Source: Legionellaceae bacterium (GTDB taxonomy: Bacteria; Pseudomonadota; Gammaproteobacteria; Legionellales; Legionellaceae). From it: a DNA stretch of 17,218 nt. The notes beneath the pieces are model-generated. The model worked only from the letters and a program-made list of their open reading frames with translations, ran no database searches and had not been told where the DNA came from. The DNA is taken from assembly GCA_030696465.1 (NCBI GenBank), contig JAUYSE010000224.1:1-17218 (forward strand), in the 5' to 3' direction. Position numbers and translations under genes: made by a program. Below, one piece after another: positions 14,574 through 17,218 of the stretch; position 1 is the first letter of the stretch; every line of letters starts with the position of its first letter.

Positions 14574-14602
14574 ATAATAAAAGGCAAGGATAAACAGGGC
14601 AA
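14574..14602 (-). promoter_or_regulatory. Candidate sigma-70 promoter for the minor-pilin operon
   Basis: On the minus strand TTGCCC and TATTAT are spaced by exactly 17 nt (four and five of six consensus bases), about 50 nt before the mini-prepilin start. The -35 hexamer overlaps the end of repeat copy B, so the repeat may have contributed part of the promoter. Confidence 0.45.
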
Positions 14603-14629
14603 ACGCATCTTATGCATAAAATTAGCGTG
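14598..14629 (+). repeat. Dispersed intergenic repeat, copy B (32-bp segment)
   Basis: GGCAAACGCATCTTATGCAT followed by AAAATTAGCGTG matches copy A (2370-2401) at 25 of 32 positions and copy C (3352-3383) at 24 of 32. The palindromic second part is missing. It lies between the divergent hisC and pilin operon, within the hisC leader; TAAAAT inside it (14617-14622) could serve as a -10 for hisC. Read on the minus strand it encodes ANFMHKMRLP, matching the peptide from copy A. Confidence 0.5.
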
Positions 14630-14647
14630 CTCTACAAGGATAAACAA

Positions 14648-15847
14648 ATGGTAGATCTTCTTAAATGGATACATTCAGGTATTCAAACCTTGATGCCGTA
14701 TCAACCCGGAAAGTCCATAGAATCTTTGGCGAAAGAACGTACATTAGGTGATATCATTAAATTAGCGAGTAATGAAAATCCTTTGGGTTGTAGTCCTGCG
14801 GTATTGGACTATTTACGCAGTTGTGCGGCGCAAACGGCGGCCGTATACCCAAGCATGGAGGCCCATCCCTTGCATCGTGCCTTGGCTGATTTTTCTGGGG
14901 TGAGCGAAGACATGCTCTTGCTAGGGAATGGCTCTGATCCACTGTTTGGTTTAATTATGACGGTGTTTGCCTTGCATACAGAGCGCTGGGTGATCACGCA
15001 TGCACATGCATTTAGCACCTACGTGATTCAAGCAGAAACCTTGGGGATTCCGGTACATAAAGTCGCAGATAAAGCAGATGGCTCGGTCGATGTGGAAGCA
15101 TTATTAGAAGCTTGCAAGCAAAAGCCCGGTATTGTTTTTCTGGCCAATCCGAATAACCCCACAGGCTGGGCGTTGTCCGATACGGATTTATTATACTTAA
15201 TGGAGTCTGTGCCGGAACACACTTTAATGGTGCTTGATCAAGCCTATCATGAATATGCACCTAGTGCTTTGACGCAATTAGCGTGGTTAAGTGCATTTCC
15301 GCGCGTGCTGGTGACACGTACTTTTTCAAAAATATATGGTTTGGCGGGTTTACGTTTGGGTTATGTGTTAGGCAATCCTGAGCTGATACAGTGGTTAGCT
15401 CGAGCACAGTTGCCATTTACGGTGAATCGTTTGGCGATGGATGCTGGTTTGGCCGCATTAACAGATCAAGATTTTGTTCTGCGTAGTGTGGTAGGTAATA
15501 CACAAAATATGCAGAGCTTAGTGCAAGAGATGCAAAACTTGGGGCTCTCAGTGAGAGCGACTGCGGCAAATTTTATAGTGTGGGACACAGAGGGGGATGC
15601 GCAGCTATGGTACGAGTACTTACTCGCGCAAGGCATTATTGTGCGCCCTTTGCATCCCTATCAGATGCCGACTTGTCTACGTATTACCGTTGGAACTCCT
15701 GCTGAAAATAAACGGTTTATAGACACTATTCGAGAGTCAATCAATTTAGACTCCATTGATTTTCCAATACCAACGTGCGAAAGGTTGCGCGAAATACGAG
15801 ATGAGAATATCTGCGCCAGCGCGTTTGATAGCAGTGAGGGATTCTAG
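14648..15847 (+). CDS. hisC: Histidinol-phosphate aminotransferase with C-terminal extension
   Basis: A 399-residue PLP-dependent class I/II aminotransferase that converts imidazole acetol phosphate and glutamate to histidinol phosphate in histidine synthesis. Markers: PYQPGKSIE near the N terminus, KLASNENPLG, FLANPNNPTG, the aspartate of MVLDQAYHEY, and the PLP lysine K228 in TFSKIYGLAGLRLGY, then LRITVG near the end. HisC may also accept aromatic substrates. ATG 14648 is chosen because AAGGA lies 7 nt upstream; the open frame begins 12 codons earlier without a site. The usual product would end near residue 366. The last 33 residues are encoded antisense to the 3' end of hemB, giving a 102-bp convergent overlap, so the original stop may have been lost. 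No other his genes are adjacent. Confidence 0.93.
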   Translation: MVDLLKWIHSGIQTLMPYQPGKSIESLAKERTLGDIIKLASNENPLGCSPAVLDYLRSCAAQTAAVYPSMEAHPLHRALADFSGVSEDMLLLGNGSDPLFGLIMTVFALHTERWVITHAHAFSTYVIQAETLGIPVHKVADKADGSVDVEALLEACKQKPGIVFLANPNNPTGWALSDTDLLYLMESVPEHTLMVLDQAYHEYAPSALTQLAWLSAFPRVLVTRTFSKIYGLAGLRLGYVLGNPELIQWLARAQLPFTVNRLAMDAGLAALTDQDFVLRSVVGNTQNMQSLVQEMQNLGLSVRATAANFIVWDTEGDAQLWYEYLLAQGIIVRPLHPYQMPTCLRITVGTPAENKRFIDTIRESINLDSIDFPIPTCERLREIRDENICASAFDSSEGF

Positions 15848-16726
15848 CATCGCGGCCTCTAGTGAAAAGACCCCTGCGTTTGCTGCGTGATGGATCATAC
15901 TATATTCGCCACTGACTTGGTAAGCGCAAAGGGGGACTTCAGGGAAACGTTGTTTGAGTGCATGAATCACGTCTAAATACCACAGTGCGGGCTTCACTAT
16001 CATCATATCAGCACCTTCTTGAATGTCGATGGCGGTTTCGCGAATCGCTTCTTGATGATTGTTAAAATCCATTTGATAGGTACTTCTGTCTCCAAATTGA
16101 GGCGCGCCCATCGCCGCTTCACGAAAAGGTCCATATAAATGAGAGCGGTATTTCGCCGAATAGCTGATGATCCCGCAGTGCTGTAATTGCGCGTGATCAA
16201 GCGCATGACGAATACTGTGAATCATTCCATCAATCATACCGCTGGGGGCTACAAAATCGCAGCCTGCTTGTGCTAAAGAAATGGATTGTGTATTCAGCAC
16301 CTCTAAAGTGGCCTCGATATCTATTTTGTCGTCTTTCAAGACCCCGCAATGCCCATGGTCAGTATATTCACAGAGACACACATCGGCAATAATGCAGAGT
16401 TCTGGTGCGGTTTTCCGAATAACACGAATGGCTTGTTGTACTATACCCTCTGCATGGCAGGAGCAAGCCCCGTGCGCATCTTTGCTTTCTGGAATCCCAA
16501 ATAATAAAACGGCAGGAATTTTGAGCAACTGAATCTCTTGTATAGCCTCAGGTAGGCTATCGAGTGTCCATTGGTAGAGGCCTGGCATACTGGTAATGGC
16601 TTTTTTTTCCGTGATATCTGCCCGGATAAACAAAGGTGCAATAAATTGACTAGGGTGTAAGCGCGTTTCTTGAATGAGCGCACGAATTTGAGGGCTGGCA
16701 CGCATGCGGCTAAGGCGATGAATCAT
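15746..16726 (-). CDS. hemB: Porphobilinogen synthase (delta-aminolevulinic acid dehydratase)
   Basis: A 326-residue enzyme that condenses two 5-aminolevulinate molecules into porphobilinogen, the second step of tetrapyrrole synthesis from ALA. The zinc-type site DVCLCEYTDHGHC has Cys117, Cys119 and Cys127. The two Schiff-base lysines are K192 (SYSAKYRSHLYGPFR) and K245 (MMIVKPALWYLD). GDRSTYQMD and YQVSGEYSM are conserved. Normal length and order indicate an intact enzyme that uses catalytic zinc. ATG 16726 has AGG 9 nt upstream. Its last 102 bp, including the stop, are overlapped by the convergent hisC frame; since HemB ends where the family normally ends, hisC is the one that is extended. 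Confidence 0.97.
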   Translation of the reverse strand: MIHRLSRMRASPQIRALIQETRLHPSQFIAPLFIRADITEKKAITSMPGLYQWTLDSLPEAIQEIQLLKIPAVLLFGIPESKDAHGACSCHAEGIVQQAIRVIRKTAPELCIIADVCLCEYTDHGHCGVLKDDKIDIEATLEVLNTQSISLAQAGCDFVAPSGMIDGMIHSIRHALDHAQLQHCGIISYSAKYRSHLYGPFREAAMGAPQFGDRSTYQMDFNNHQEAIRETAIDIQEGADMMIVKPALWYLDVIHALKQRFPEVPLCAYQVSGEYSMIHHAANAGVFSLEAAMLESLTAIKRAGADILISYFAQPFARWYWKINGV

Positions 16727-16845
16727 AAAGCAACCTGTTTTATCAGCAATAAGAATAGGAGAAGTATACCAGAAATATTTGTTATGAGAATCAATCGACT
16801 CTGCCCTGCTGTCCTCATTGATTGAGTTTGATCCTGCATAAGTCA

Positions 16846-16885
16846 GGGTCGTTGTCGTTTGGTGAAGAGTCTAGGGGTCGTTGTC
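16846..16885. repeat. Short direct repeat at a gene end
   Basis: The 11-mer GGGTCGTTGTC occurs at 16846-16856 and again at 16875-16885, 29 nt apart. The second copy encodes the last residues (DNDP) of the minus-strand gene starting at 16871; the first lies just after its stop. It may mark a small tandem duplication of the 3' end. Confidence 0.4.
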
Positions 16886-17218
16886 TTTTTTAGGCGTCAC
16901 CTCCGCAATAAAATGGGCACATAAATGCGAGGCTTTTTTTAGAGCACGTCCTAAGTCACTTTTCATGAAGAATAGGTGCGTTATTTTATCTTGTAAGGTT
17001 TGATTCTCTATTTTGGCGGTATCTAACAATTCTTCAATGGTTTGTTTGCTGGGTGCTTCTAGTATTTTTTTCTTTAAGGTATAAACATAACGGGCTTTGT
17101 CACTGGATATTTCAATGTTTCGAAAAAATCTGCTGGTGTCATTTAAAGTAATTTCCATATCATTGATGAGTTTAATGCGTTTATTGAGATAGGATTGCAG
17201 AATATTGTTTATTTCTTC
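16871..17218 (-). CDS. Partial hypothetical protein, 5' end beyond the window
   Basis: The frame is open from the right edge of the window to a TAG at 16871-16873, giving at least 115 residues. The 20 codons before the internal Met at 17158 translate without a stop (EEINNILQSYLNKRIKLIND) and look like continuous helical protein, so the Met is probably not the start. The visible part is Lys/Glu/Leu-rich and predicted helical, with ARYVYTLKKKILEA and a C-terminal ALKKASHLCAHFIAEV. No family recognised. The stop is followed by a duplicated 11-mer and 144 nt of sequence without features before hemB. Confidence 0.55.
   Translation of the reverse strand, partial: EEINNILQSYLNKRIKLINDMEITLNDTSRFFRNIEISSDKARYVYTLKKKILEAPSKQTIEELLDTAKIENQTLQDKITHLFFMKSDLGRALKKASHLCAHFIAEVTPKKDNDP

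Noticed and set aside
14387..14674. A 95-codon open frame on the minus strand across the hisC leader and the mini-prepilin
   Set aside because: It overlaps the better-supported mini-prepilin in a different frame, has no ribosome binding site, and part of it is only repeat copy B read in translation.
1..17218. Search for a defence island, toxin-antitoxin pair, CRISPR or prophage
   Set aside because: No nuclease, helicase, toxin-like pair, spaced direct repeats or phage genes are visible; the genes are mostly housekeeping and pilus-related.

Overview
The window looks like chromosomal sequence from a moderately AT-rich gammaproteobacterium. RpoD, HemB, HisC, Adk, RdgB and YjdM are all of gammaproteobacterial type. 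A membrane protein resembling Legionella LphB, a MORN-like coiled-coil protein and several small secreted proteins suggest the Legionellales/Coxiellaceae side of the class. This assignment is inferred from remembered families, not from a search. I see no rRNA, tRNA, CRISPR array, transposase, integrase or phage gene.

Layout. Positions 1-1949 hold a large MORN-like/coiled-coil protein whose frame is broken by an ochre codon at 60-62. Convergent to it is yjdM (zinc-ribbon protein), then an uncharacterised secreted protein on the minus strand. From 3502 to 8377 five plus-strand genes are tightly packed: a short FUSC-type membrane protein, a secreted alpha/beta hydrolase, an LphB-like GT-C membrane protein, rdgB (nucleotide-pool sanitation) and a TPR-methyltransferase fusion. 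The hydrolase stop abuts the next start, and the last three genes overlap. A double palindromic element separates this run from the convergent rpoD. A single-domain rhodanese lies upstream of rpoD. Divergent from the rhodanese are an SLT-type lipoprotein, adk and a thioredoxin-like protein. The minus strand from 14523 down to 12519 carries a type IV pilus minor-pilin cluster with two ATGA overlaps, led by a 49-residue mini-prepilin, plus an unrecognised acidic protein. hisC (plus) and hemB (minus) converge and overlap by 102 bp. A gene of unknown function runs off the right edge.

Most genes are ordinary housekeeping genes. The distinctive content is at the margins. A dispersed, partly palindromic intergenic repeat occurs near 2370-2494, 3352-3415, 14598-14629 and, as a core only, 8538-8555. 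Read on the minus strand its 32-bp segment encodes the same short peptide (roughly ANF..KMRLP). A separate REP/BIME-like element sits at 8383-8458. The pilin operon begins with a prepilin reduced to its N-terminal helix, and HisC carries about 33 extra residues encoded antisense to hemB. I found no convincing new multi-gene defence or mobile system.
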